DNA from: Rhodococcus qingshengii
GTDB lineage: Bacteria; Actinomycetota; Actinomycetes; Mycobacteriales; Mycobacteriaceae
DNA length: 64,000 nt
Direction of reading: 5' to 3'
Assembly (NCBI RefSeq): GCF_021025955.1
Contig: NZ_JAJNCL010000002.1
Coordinates: forward strand, 361,626 to 425,625
Positions 28,178 to 36,788 of the stretch are shown piece by piece. The notes below the pieces were generated by a model. That model was not told where the DNA came from. It did not search any database and saw only the letters and a program-made list of their open reading frames with translations. The position numbers were made by a program, and so were the translations under genes. The first letter of the stretch is position 1. Each line of letters opens with the position of its first letter.

Positions 28178-29389
28178 ATGACAACCATCGAGGATCCGCC
28201 GCAGCCGTCCGACGGCCTCAATTCTTCGGGGCTGCGGCGGGTTCTGGTGGCGTTGTGCCTGACCGAGATCACGAGCTGGGGAATCCTGTACTACGCGTTT
28301 CCTGTTGTGTCGGTGTCGATCTCCCGCGACACCGGATGGTCGAACTCGGTGGTAGTGGCGGCTTTCTCGGTCAGCCAACTCGTTGCCGCCGTTATCGGAA
28401 TCCCGGTCGGCCGTGTGCTCGATCGGTGCGGACCGAGGTGGGTCATGACGGCAGGGTCGACGCTCGCCGTCGCAGCTCTGATCATCATCGCAACCGCCCG
28501 CACTCTCCCGCTTTTCTTCGCCGGTTGGATGATCGCCGGAGTTGCAATGGGCGCAGTGCTGTATCCACCGGCTTTTGCCGCGTTAACCCGTTGGTACGGG
28601 GACGATTACGTGAAGGCTTTGACGATCCTCACACTGGCCGCCGGTTTGGCCAGCACGGTATTTGCCCCCATAGCCGCCGCGCTGGTCGAACAATTCGATT
28701 GGCGCACCACGTACCTGACCCTGGCCATTGCTTTGGCAGTGATCACAGTTCCGGCACACGCGTGGAGACTGAGGGGCGGATGGCCCAACCCTGCCCACCC
28801 CGTCCACACCAAGGCCGGTGACCACCGGCGAACACGCCGTAGCCCCGAATTTCTCACGCTCACCGTCGCTCTCGCTGCAGGTGCCTTTGCAGCGTCTGCC
28901 GGGGCATTCAACCTGGTACCCCTCCTGATCGAACAAGGTTTCAGTCCTGGCCTGGCGGCGCTCACCCTGGGTTTGGGCGGCGCCGGCCAGGTGGTCGGCC
29001 GACTTTTCTATCTTCCCCTCGCTGCACAGACCAGTGTGAGAGTTCGCACCGCGTCCGTCATCGCCGTCACCGGGCTGAGCACCGCATGGCTGGGGCTCGC
29101 AAGTTCGGTTGCGGTGTTGATCGGTATCGCGATCGGTGCTGGACTGGTCCGAGGCATCTTCACCCTCATTCAGGCCACCGCGGTCACCGACCGGTGGGGC
29201 GCCGAACACTACGGGCACCTCAACGGAATCATGTTTGCGCGGATCGTCATCGTCATGGCGCTTGCTCCGTGGGCCGGGACCGTTCTCTCCACCTGGGCAG
29301 GAAGTTACGCCCAGGCTTACCTCGTTCTCGGGGCCACAGCAGTGTTCGGCGCCGTTCTCAGTGCCGCGAGGACGACCTCCGGCACATGA
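28178..29389 (+). CDS. MFS transporter of the arsenic region
   Basis: 403 residues and about 12 membrane segments (ALCLTEITSWGILYYAFPVVSVSIS opening; GIPVGRVLDRCGPRWVM is the loop between helices 2 and 3). It begins 9 bp after the ArsO-like gene, so the two are co-transcribed. The role is probably export of the oxidised or acetylated arsenical, or of a related compound (inference). The neighbouring glyceraldehyde-3-phosphate dehydrogenase that marks ArsJ systems is absent, so this is not an ArsJ pair. Its stop lies in the loop of a small hairpin. Confidence 0.8.
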   Translation: MTTIEDPPQPSDGLNSSGLRRVLVALCLTEITSWGILYYAFPVVSVSISRDTGWSNSVVVAAFSVSQLVAAVIGIPVGRVLDRCGPRWVMTAGSTLAVAALIIIATARTLPLFFAGWMIAGVAMGAVLYPPAFAALTRWYGDDYVKALTILTLAAGLASTVFAPIAAALVEQFDWRTTYLTLAIALAVITVPAHAWRLRGGWPNPAHPVHTKAGDHRRTRRSPEFLTLTVALAAGAFAASAGAFNLVPLLIEQGFSPGLAALTLGLGGAGQVVGRLFYLPLAAQTSVRVRTASVIAVTGLSTAWLGLASSVAVLIGIAIGAGLVRGIFTLIQATAVTDRWGAEHYGHLNGIMFARIVIVMALAPWAGTVLSTWAGSYAQAYLVLGATAVFGAVLSAARTTSGT

Positions 29390-29395
29390 TGCCGG
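29379..29395 (+). terminator. Small hairpin at the end of the MFS gene
   Basis: CCGGCA at 29379-29384 and TGCCGG at 29390-29395 form a perfect 6-bp stem whose loop contains the stop codon. It is the only terminator-like structure before treZ and is weak. Confidence 0.35.
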
Positions 29396-29460
29396 ATGCT
29401 TGTCGATGGATTCGACTCTGCTGGGCTGCCACATCCGACCGAACAAGGCATGCTGATCGT

Positions 29461-31182
29461 GTGCATACTTTCGAGGTCTGGGCGCCCACACCTGAATCGG
29501 TCCGGGTCGAAGTCAACGGCATCACTCACGACATGGACCGCACGGACGACGGATGGTGGCGAGCCGAAGTCGACTGCGACAACCAGGCTCGCTACGGATT
29601 TGTCGTCGACGGCGACATCCTTCCGGATCCGCGGTCGCCACGCCAGCCCGAAGGCGTGCACCTTCTCTCCCAACTGCACCAACTGCACGAGGCGTCCTGG
29701 ACCGACTCTCAGTGGACCGGACGGCAACTCCCAGGATCGTCCGTCTACGAATTGCACATCGGAACATTCACCACCGAAGGAACTTTCGACGCCGCGATCG
29801 AACGTCTCGATCACCTGGTGGACCTCGGCGTCGGGTTCGTGGAGATCATGCCGGTCAACGGCTTCAACGGAACTCACAACTGGGGCTACGACGGTGTGCT
29901 CTGGTACACGGTCCACGAGATCTACGGTGGTCCGGACGGATTGCAGCGGTTGGTGAATGCGGCCCACGAACGCGGACTCGGTGTGATCTTGGACGTGGTC
30001 TACAACCATCTGGGCCCGTCGGGCAACTATCTCGAACGGTTCGGTCCCTACATCGCGGACGGCGCGAACACGTGGGGCCGAACGATCAACATCGGTGGTC
30101 CTCAGTCGGGCGAAGTTCGCGAGTACATCATCGGCAATGCCTTGCGATGGATGCGCGACTTCCACATCGACGGCCTACGTCTCGATGCCGTCCATGCATT
30201 GGTCGACCACACCGGAACGCACATCCTCGAGGAACTCGCGGTCCGAACGGAAACACTGTCGGCGCATCTGGGTCGACCGCTCACGTTGATTGCCGAAAGC
30301 GACCTCAACGACGCCACTCTCATCGCGCCGCGCGCGGCGGGCGGGTTCGGCTTGGACGCGCAGTGGGACGACGACATCCACCACACCATTCACACGGCCG
30401 TGTCGGGCGAACGCCAGGGTTACTACGCCGACTTCGGATCCTTGGAATCCCTGGCAAATACATTGCGCCGCGGTTTCTTCCACGCCGGAACGTATTCTTC
30501 TTTTCGAGGGCGGGTCCACGGACGTCCGATCGACATCACGCATCAGCCGGCCAGCTCCCTGCTCGTATACACGTGCACCCACGATCAGATCGGCAACCGC
30601 GCGATCGGTGACCGCCCGAGCGCCTATCTGACGCCAGGACAATTGGTGATCAAGGCGGCGCTGGTCCTGCTTTCGCCGTACACGCCGATGCTGTTCATGG
30701 GCGAAGAATGGGGAGCGACAACCCCGTTCCAGTTCTTCACCTCACATCCGGAACCGGAACTCGGGGAGGCCACCGCCAAAGGCCGCAAGGCGGAGTTCGC
30801 AGCCCACGGTTGGAACAGCGACGACATTCCGGATCCACAAGACCCCCAGACATTTCTGGGTTCGAAACTGGACTGGAGCGAGCGAACCGACGAGACGCAC
30901 GCGCGCGTCCTCGCGTGCTATCGCGATCTACTGGCCCTGCGCAAGAAGCGAATCGAGATCACCGACCCTTGGCTTGGGCACCTGCACGTCGACTACGACG
31001 AGGACAAACAGTGGATCACCCTACGCCGCGGCGCTTTACAGATCGTGTGCAATCTGGGAACGGACGCGGCCTCGGTCCCGGCCGGTGGAACCCCCATCCT
31101 CTGGTGGGATCCGCCGACACAGGACGAGACCGCGTCCGCAACCGTCGTGCCTGGGCACTCGTTCGTCGTACTCGAAAGCTGA
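29461..31182 (+). CDS. treZ: Maltooligosyltrehalose trehalohydrolase
   Basis: The 573-residue GH13 enzyme cuts trehalose from maltooligosyl-trehalose made by TreY. A short N-terminal CBM48-like domain opens VHTFEVWAPTPESVRVEVNG. The barrel holds LDVVYNHLGPSGNYL, the nucleophile in IDGLRLDAVHAL, the acid in LIAESDLND and the third acid in CTHDQIGNRAIGDR. GTG at 29461 gives the family length; the open frame continues upstream to 29086 but that part overlaps the MFS gene. It is isolated from glgX-treY by 14.8 kb. In mycobacteria the three are adjacent. Confidence 0.93.
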   Translation: MHTFEVWAPTPESVRVEVNGITHDMDRTDDGWWRAEVDCDNQARYGFVVDGDILPDPRSPRQPEGVHLLSQLHQLHEASWTDSQWTGRQLPGSSVYELHIGTFTTEGTFDAAIERLDHLVDLGVGFVEIMPVNGFNGTHNWGYDGVLWYTVHEIYGGPDGLQRLVNAAHERGLGVILDVVYNHLGPSGNYLERFGPYIADGANTWGRTINIGGPQSGEVREYIIGNALRWMRDFHIDGLRLDAVHALVDHTGTHILEELAVRTETLSAHLGRPLTLIAESDLNDATLIAPRAAGGFGLDAQWDDDIHHTIHTAVSGERQGYYADFGSLESLANTLRRGFFHAGTYSSFRGRVHGRPIDITHQPASSLLVYTCTHDQIGNRAIGDRPSAYLTPGQLVIKAALVLLSPYTPMLFMGEEWGATTPFQFFTSHPEPELGEATAKGRKAEFAAHGWNSDDIPDPQDPQTFLGSKLDWSERTDETHARVLACYRDLLALRKKRIEITDPWLGHLHVDYDEDKQWITLRRGALQIVCNLGTDAASVPAGGTPILWWDPPTQDETASATVVPGHSFVVLES

Positions 31183-31202
31183 CTACCTGGATTCTGGAGG
31201 GG

Positions 31203-31249
31203 TCAACGCTTCGCGTTCTACTGTTACACGCATCAACGCTTCGCGTTCT
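31203..31249. repeat. 17-bp direct repeat at the treZ-MFS junction
   Basis: TCAACGCTTCGCGTTCT occurs at 31203-31219 and 31233-31249. Each copy contains the small palindrome AACGC-TTC-GCGTT. The second copy contains the stop and last codons (ENAKR) of the minus-strand MFS gene. The first lies 30 bp downstream of it, as if the end of the gene had been duplicated. The two hairpins may also serve as a terminator between the convergent genes. Confidence 0.6.
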
Positions 31250-32777
31250 CTGGTGTACTCCGCAGCATCCGCAAAACCAATGCAGCACTGACGAACAGAA
31301 CCAGAGCAGTCGAACCGGCAGCAACGTGCATACCGTCGACGAATGCCGACTTCGCGGAATCGGCAAGTACCGAACCGAGTTCACCGGGTAGGTACGTAGC
31401 TTCCTGCAGCGCACCGCCGAGGGTGCCCTGCGCAGCGTGCGCCTGATCTGCTTCGAGCATGGACGTGTCGATTCCCTTACGGAAGATCGCCATCACCACA
31501 CTGCCCAGGATTGCCACACCGAGCGCGATGCCGAGTTCGTACGCAGTCTCCGACACCGCAGACGCAGCACCGGCACGCTCGGGTTCCACCGAACTGACCA
31601 CAAGATCCGAGGTCAACGTCAATGCAACACCGACACCAGCACCGGCCAGACCGAAGCCGATCACGAACATCAACGGCCCGCTGTCCACCCCGAGGGCGAG
31701 CAGCATCGCAGCGCCGATACCGGCAACCGCGAGGCCTGCGCTGAGCACGTGAGACACCGACCACCGGCGAATCAACCAGGCCGCCGCAACCGCGGTGAAT
31801 GCGCTGAGCAACATACCCGGGAGCATCAGCAAGCCGGCGTCGAGCGCCGAGTTACCCAGCACCAACTGCAGGTACTGCGAACCGAAGAACAGGACACCTG
31901 CCAGCGCGAAGATCGAGAGCAGGTTGGTGATGACGGCGGTGGAGAACGACGCGTTGGCAAACAGTTTCAGATCCAACATCGGATCCTTCAACATCCGCTG
32001 ACGACGCACGAACACGTAGCCGGCCGCGAGACCGACAAGGCCGATCACCAGCAGCGTGATGCTGACGCCGTGCACCACGGATTCCTTGACCGCGTACACC
32101 AGTGGCAACATGGTCGCCATCGACAGGCCAGCGCTGATGAGGTCGAATCGACCCGGATTGGGGTCCTTCGACTCCGGGATCAGGATCGGGCCGAGCACGA
32201 CCAGCGCGATCATGACCGGGATGTTGATCAAGAAGACCGAGCCCCACCAGAAGTGCTCGAGCAACCAACCACCGACCAACGGGCCGGCCGCGGTACCGCC
32301 ACCTGCCATCGCGCCCCAGACGCCGATCGCCTCGGTGCGCTGACGCGGGTTGACGAAGATCGTGCGGATCAGACCGAGGGTGGCCGGCATCAGCGTTGCA
32401 CCGGAAATACCCTGCAGCACGCGGGCGGCAATGAGCATCTCGGGACTGACAGCTAGAGCGGCGATGATCGAGGCGAGACCGAAGCCGACTGCGCCGATCA
32501 GAAGCAGTTTTCGCCTACCGATCCGGTCACCGAGCGTACCCATGGTGATGAGCAGACCGGCGAGCACGAACGAATAGACGTCGATGATCCACAGCAACTG
32601 CGTGCTGCTCGGCTCGAGGTCGGCGCTGATGAACGGAAGCGCAAGATCGAGCACCGTGCCGTCGACTGCGATGAGCAACACAGCAAAGGCAAGGACTATC
32701 AAGCCCGCCCAGTCACGCTTTGTCGCCCGAACCTCGTCGGGATTGATTGCAGACGTGTGATCTGCCGACACTGACAT
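31233..32777 (-). CDS. DHA2-family 14-segment MFS efflux transporter
   Basis: 514 residues resembling EmrB/QacA drug exporters. IAVDGTVLDLALPFISADLEPSSTQLLWIIDVYSF carries the DHA2 motif in helix 1, and TMGTLGDRIGRRKLLL the loop between helices 2 and 3. ATG at 32777 has GGGGAG upstream; the extra 15 residues to 32822 would overlap an operator. It is divergent from a TetR gene with two matching operator copies between, so it should be derepressed by the regulator's ligand. Its substrates are unknown. Confidence 0.88.
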   Translation of the reverse strand: MSVSADHTSAINPDEVRATKRDWAGLIVLAFAVLLIAVDGTVLDLALPFISADLEPSSTQLLWIIDVYSFVLAGLLITMGTLGDRIGRRKLLLIGAVGFGLASIIAALAVSPEMLIAARVLQGISGATLMPATLGLIRTIFVNPRQRTEAIGVWGAMAGGGTAAGPLVGGWLLEHFWWGSVFLINIPVMIALVVLGPILIPESKDPNPGRFDLISAGLSMATMLPLVYAVKESVVHGVSITLLVIGLVGLAAGYVFVRRQRMLKDPMLDLKLFANASFSTAVITNLLSIFALAGVLFFGSQYLQLVLGNSALDAGLLMLPGMLLSAFTAVAAAWLIRRWSVSHVLSAGLAVAGIGAAMLLALGVDSGPLMFVIGFGLAGAGVGVALTLTSDLVVSSVEPERAGAASAVSETAYELGIALGVAILGSVVMAIFRKGIDTSMLEADQAHAAQGTLGGALQEATYLPGELGSVLADSAKSAFVDGMHVAAGSTALVLFVSAALVLRMLRSTPENAKR

Positions 32778-32825
32778 TGCTCCCCTGCGACTTTCTCTGA
32801 GTTCTCTCCGAAAAGAATTCACTGC

Positions 32826-32877
32826 ACCGTCCAGCCGGTACAGTAGGTCTACGGTAACAGTGAACCGTCCAAGCGGT
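32826..32877. promoter_or_regulatory. Two TetR-type operators between the MFS and TetR genes
   Basis: ACCG-TCCAGC-CGGT at 32826-32839 and ACCG-TCCAAG-CGGT at 32864-32877 are inverted repeats of identical layout. They lie in the same orientation, 38 bp apart, within longer near-identical 18-bp direct repeats (16 of 18 bases match). Their place between divergent genes suggests autoregulation and control of the exporter. Confidence 0.75.
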
Positions 32878-32906
32878 AAAGTTATTTCCGGGTAGGGTCA
32901 CATCAC

Positions 32907-33428
32907 ATGGCTGCCGACACTCGCGATCGAATTCTCGACGCACTGGAGAAGCTGCTGCTGGTCAGCGGCGTCGCCCAAGTCACGCTCGAAGGCGTTGCCG
33001 CCGAAGCCGGGGTTTCCAAGGGCGGACTTCTCTATCACTTCCCCAGCAAGGAAGCCCTCCTCGCGGCGATGGTCCGCAGACTCGGGGAACGCTCGGATCA
33101 GCAACTCGAAGACGCCGTAGCCGGCGGTACCACGGTCACCGAGTTCTACCTGCAGATCCCCGATGCGAACGAAAGCGAAGAACTCTCACTCTTTCGCTCG
33201 ATCATTGCCGCGCTCCGAACAGTCGACGGACAACACGACGAAATCCAGAAGGCCGTCACACATGTGATGCGGAGCTGGGACAAGGGCCTTCAGACCGAGA
33301 TCGCCGATCCTGTGCAGGCCGAGATCATCCGACTCGTCGGCGACGGCCTGTATCTGGCAGCCATGCTCGGACTACCCCAGCCAGATCCCGAACTGCATCG
33401 ACAGGTGGTCGAGCGACTCAGGCCCTGA
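32907..33428 (+). CDS. TetR-family repressor of the adjacent MFS exporter
   Basis: 173 residues, short for the family. HTH region TRDRILDALEKLLLVSGVAQVTLEGVAAEAGVSKGGLLYHFPSKEALLAAM with a textbook recognition helix. The C-terminal ligand domain is compact and has the layout of the TetR_C-type regulators paired with DHA2 exporters. It starts 29 bp after the second operator and is convergent with ilvA (13-bp gap). Confidence 0.9.
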   Translation: MAADTRDRILDALEKLLLVSGVAQVTLEGVAAEAGVSKGGLLYHFPSKEALLAAMVRRLGERSDQQLEDAVAGGTTVTEFYLQIPDANESEELSLFRSIIAALRTVDGQHDEIQKAVTHVMRSWDKGLQTEIADPVQAEIIRLVGDGLYLAAMLGLPQPDPELHRQVVERLRP

Positions 33429-33441
33429 CCGGGGGCACCCG

Positions 33442-34797
33442 TTACGTCAGATAGCGGTACGCCGGGCTTCCCGGCTCGAGCCTCTCGGACTGCATCGGCG
33501 CGTGCTCCATCCGCTCGAGCAACGACGCCAAACCGTCGGCGGAACCGAGTTCGATACCCACCAACGCGGCACCCGTCTCGCGATTGTTTCGCTTGACGTA
33601 CTCGAAGAGCGAGATGTCGTCGTCCGGCCCCAGCACGTCCGAGAGGAACCGGCGCAACGCTCCCGGTTCCTGCGGAAAGTCGACCAGGAAGTAGTGCTTG
33701 AGCCCGAGGTGAACGAGCGAACGCTCGAGGATTTCGCCGTAACGGGAGACGTCGTTGTTGCCACCGGAGATCAGGCACACGACGGTCGAGCCCGGCTCGA
33801 ACGTCAGATTCTGCAGTGCCGCAACGGAAAGCGCGCCCGCGGGTTCGGCGATGATGCCCTCGCTCTGGTACAGCTCGAGCATCGCCGTGCAGATAGCACC
33901 CTCGTCGATCTGATTGACGACAAACGATCCCGAACCGGACCGCGTCTGTAGTTGACGAGCCACGAGCGGCAACGACGCGTGTGACACGACGGCAGCACCG
34001 AGACGCGAGACCACCTCGTAGGGAACGTCACCGATGCGCTTGACAGCGGCACCATCGACGAACGGATCGACATCGGGAAGAGTCACCGGGCCGCCGGCAA
34101 CGAGAGCAGCCGTCATGGACGCCGCGCCGGACGGCTCGATCCCGACGATCGACGTCTTGGGTGACCGCTCGTGCAGGTAGGTGGCTATGCCCGCGATGCA
34201 ACCGCCGCCGCCGACCGGCACGACGATCGTGTCGAGAGGTGCGTCCAGTTGCGTGAGAATCTCCGCTGCGATGGTTCCTTGCCCCGCAGCGGTGCGCACG
34301 TCGTCGAACGGGGGAACCATGGTTGCGCCGGTTTCGGCTACGTCCTCCGCGGCCGCAGCGGCGGCGGCGTCGTAGGTCTCACCGATCATGAACAGTTCGA
34401 CAAATGCTCCGCCGTGAGCACGGATGCGATCACGCTTCTGCTTGGGCGTGTTGGCCGGCACGTAGATCCGACCCTTGATCTGCATGGTTCGGCAAGCGAA
34501 GGCAACGCCCTGCGCATGGTTTCCGGCACTGGCGGTCACGACGCCTGCCGCGCGCTCGGCCTCGTTGAGCTGAGCGATCAGGTTGTACGCGCCGCGAATC
34601 TTGTACGAACGAACGCCTTGGAGGTCCTCACGCTTGAGGTACACGTGTGCGCCGGTCAGCGCCGACAGACGGTCGCTGTACTGCAAGGGTGTCGCCGCAA
34701 TGACGTGCTGAATTCGCTCGATGGCCGCGTCGATCTCCTGCGCGTCGAGCGCGGGGACGGTGGACTTCGTTACTACGACATCGGGCGAGTTAGACAC
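33442..34797 (-). CDS. ilvA: Threonine ammonia-lyase (biosynthetic threonine dehydratase)
   Basis: The 451-residue PLP enzyme turns threonine into 2-oxobutanoate, the first step of isoleucine synthesis. KREDLQGVRSYKIRGAYNL holds the PLP lysine, ASAGNHAQGVAFA the phosphate-side loop and CLISGGNNDVSRY the glycine-rich/serine motif. A single ACT-like regulatory domain (HYFLVDFPQEPGALRRFLSDVLG) occupies the C-terminal ~85 residues, shorter than the double domain of E. coli IlvA. Isoleucine feedback is likely but may differ. It sits between treZ and dnaE1, as in M. tuberculosis. Confidence 0.94.
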   Translation of the reverse strand: MSNSPDVVVTKSTVPALDAQEIDAAIERIQHVIAATPLQYSDRLSALTGAHVYLKREDLQGVRSYKIRGAYNLIAQLNEAERAAGVVTASAGNHAQGVAFACRTMQIKGRIYVPANTPKQKRDRIRAHGGAFVELFMIGETYDAAAAAAAEDVAETGATMVPPFDDVRTAAGQGTIAAEILTQLDAPLDTIVVPVGGGGCIAGIATYLHERSPKTSIVGIEPSGAASMTAALVAGGPVTLPDVDPFVDGAAVKRIGDVPYEVVSRLGAAVVSHASLPLVARQLQTRSGSGSFVVNQIDEGAICTAMLELYQSEGIIAEPAGALSVAALQNLTFEPGSTVVCLISGGNNDVSRYGEILERSLVHLGLKHYFLVDFPQEPGALRRFLSDVLGPDDDISLFEYVKRNNRETGAALVGIELGSADGLASLLERMEHAPMQSERLEPGSPAYRYLT

Positions 34798-34851
34798 TCC
34801 GCCATTTTCGCACGTCGGGGATCAACCTTCCCACCACCCCGCCGCAACCTT

Positions 34852-34892
34852 CCCCCGCCCCGCCCCGCATCGTCGGCGAGGCAGGGCGGGGG
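34852..34892 (-). terminator. GC hairpin after the poxB-like gene
   Basis: CCCCCGCCC at 34852-34860 pairs with GGGCGGGGG at 34884-34892 over 9 bp. It begins 5 bp after the stop codon of the minus-strand poxB-like gene and lies before ilvA. Confidence 0.6.
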
Positions 34893-34896
34893 CATG

Positions 34897-36672
34897 TCAG
34901 CCGCGCGGATCCAACTGCGAGGGACGTGGCACGTTCCGCAGATTCGACTTGGCCATCTGTACCGCCTCGCCGACGCCGCCGTTCATCACCATCTTCGACA
35001 TCGCCAAGGCGAAGCCCTTCATCTGACCGCCGGTGATGGTGGGCGGCAACGACAATGCCAGCGGATCGGTCACCAGATCCACGAGGGCCGGGCCGTCGTG
35101 ATCCAGCGCCGCGCGCAGACCGGATTCGATGTCCGCGGGATTCTCGATACGCCGCGAGAAGATTCCGAGCGCAGCGGCGACCGCCGCGAAGTCGACCGCG
35201 GGCACGTCGACCCCGAAATCCGGAAGGCCGTCGACCAGCATCTCGAGCTTGACCATTCCGAGCGTCGAGTTGTTGAACACCACGATCTTGACCGGCAACT
35301 TGTACATCGCGACGGTGACCAACTCACCGAGCAGCATCGACAATCCACCGTCGCCGGACACCGAGATGACCTGTCGCCCCGGACTGGACCATGCCGCACC
35401 CATCGCGTGCGGGAGTGCATTGGACATGGATCCGTGCAGTGCCGACGAGATGAAACGTCTCGATCCGTTCGGATTGAGATAGCGTGCCGTCCACACATTG
35501 CACATACCGGTGTCGGCGGTGAAGATTGCGTCGTCTGCAGCCAGATCGTCGAGGATCGAGGCCGCATACTCGGGGTGAATCGGCGTACGCTGCTTGACCG
35601 GATCCGTGTATGCACCAACCACTTTGGTCATCAGAGTGTTGTGCTTGGCGAGCGTGTCCTCGAGGAATCCGCGGTCGGCCTTTCGATCGAGCTGCGGAAT
35701 GAGTGCACTCAAGGTACTCGCGACGTCACCGTGCACGGCCAGGTCCAGGCTGGTGCGACGCCCCAACCGCTCCGCCGCGATGTCGATCTGAGCAGTGCGA
35801 ACGTCGTCGGGCAAGAACTGATCGTAGGGAAAGTCCGTACCGATCAGGAGCAGGAGATCGGCGCCGTGGATACCGTCGTGCGCCGCACCGTAACCGAGCA
35901 ATCCGGTCATCCCGACGTCGTACGGGTTGTCGTACTGGATCCATTCCTTGCCACGCAGTGAATGCCCGATGGGAGCGCCGACGGCTTCGGCCAGCGCCAA
36001 TACTTCCGCGCGTGCGTCTCGCACACCGGCGCCGGCGAAGATCGCAACTTTGCGCGAGCCGTTGATCACATCTGCCAACGCCTTCACATCACCGGCATCC
36101 GGAACGACTGTCGGCCTTCGCGTTTCGACGAGCGTCGGCGGAGTGCCTTCGGCCGGGCAGTCGGCAATGTCGCCGGGAAGCACGATCACCGAGACGCCGT
36201 TTCGAGCGACCGAATGCTGAATCGCGGACTGCACCACGCGGGGTGATTGCACTGGTGTGCTGACAAGTTCGGTGTAACTCGAACATTCGATGAAGATCCG
36301 CTCGGGATGCGTCTCCTGGAAGTAACCCATACCGATCTGCGCACTGGGGATGTGTGAGGCGATCGCGAGGACCGGGGCGCCCGAACGATGAGCGTCGTAC
36401 AGCCCGTTGATCAGGTGAAGGTTTCCGGGACCGCAGGATCCTGCACACACTGCGAGCTTTCCGGTGATCTGGGCATCTGCTGCGGCGGCAAATGCGGCTG
36501 CTTCCTCATGCCGGACGTGTATCCAGTCGATTCCACCCTTCTCAGAACCACCGGTGCGACGAACCGCATCGACGATGGGATTGAGACTGTCACCGACAAT
36601 TCCGTAGATCCGACTGACACCCGCGTCAACGAGCTGCTGAACCAATTGATCTGCAACGGTTTTCGGACTCAT
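34897..36672 (-). CDS. poxB: ThDP-dependent pyruvate oxidase/dehydrogenase (PoxB-like)
   Basis: About 591 residues with the three-domain ThDP oxidase fold. The N-terminal part has the catalytic Glu region (IHVRHEEAAAFAAAADAQ), and the C-terminal ThDP motif GDGGLSMLLGELVTVAMYKLPVK ends in the NN pair of VVFNNSTLG. By similarity it decarboxylates pyruvate to acetate plus CO2 and passes electrons to quinone at the membrane. Acetolactate synthase is a related alternative but the overall pattern is PoxB. ATG at 36672 has GGAGGT 4 nt upstream. The last segment is hydrophobic/amphipathic, as expected for membrane contact. Confidence 0.85.
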   Translation of the reverse strand: MSPKTVADQLVQQLVDAGVSRIYGIVGDSLNPIVDAVRRTGGSEKGGIDWIHVRHEEAAAFAAAADAQITGKLAVCAGSCGPGNLHLINGLYDAHRSGAPVLAIASHIPSAQIGMGYFQETHPERIFIECSSYTELVSTPVQSPRVVQSAIQHSVARNGVSVIVLPGDIADCPAEGTPPTLVETRRPTVVPDAGDVKALADVINGSRKVAIFAGAGVRDARAEVLALAEAVGAPIGHSLRGKEWIQYDNPYDVGMTGLLGYGAAHDGIHGADLLLLIGTDFPYDQFLPDDVRTAQIDIAAERLGRRTSLDLAVHGDVASTLSALIPQLDRKADRGFLEDTLAKHNTLMTKVVGAYTDPVKQRTPIHPEYAASILDDLAADDAIFTADTGMCNVWTARYLNPNGSRRFISSALHGSMSNALPHAMGAAWSSPGRQVISVSGDGGLSMLLGELVTVAMYKLPVKIVVFNNSTLGMVKLEMLVDGLPDFGVDVPAVDFAAVAAALGIFSRRIENPADIESGLRAALDHDGPALVDLVTDPLALSLPPTITGGQMKGFALAMSKMVMNGGVGEAVQMAKSNLRNVPRPSQLDPRG

Positions 36673-36687
36673 CAGACCTCCATGACA

Positions 36688-36724
36688 CACTCACGGGAGT
36701 CGGGATCGCCGACCCCCGAGAGTG
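36688..36724 (-). terminator. Imperfect hairpin between the Ddn-like and poxB-like genes
   Basis: CACTC-a-CGGG-a-GTCGG at 36688-36703 pairs with CCGAC-c-CCCG-a-GAGTG at 36709-36724, 14 bp with two single mismatches and a 5-nt loop. It may end the Ddn-like transcript or form part of the poxB leader. Confidence 0.5.
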
Positions 36725-36788
36725 ACGATTTACTTGTGATTTATGCAGTGCTTCTTGTGGACTGCCGTTTCGTGAGGACTGCAGTGCG

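Noticed and set aside
28178..29389. Identity of the arsenic-region MFS protein as ArsJ
   Set aside because: ArsJ is paired with a glyceraldehyde-3-phosphate dehydrogenase gene, absent here. The family match by eye is only to general MFS.
14699..29460. Treating the whole treY-treZ interval as a classical genomic island
   Set aside because: No integrase, tRNA, insertion sequence or flanking direct repeat was found, so only the loss of synteny is reported.
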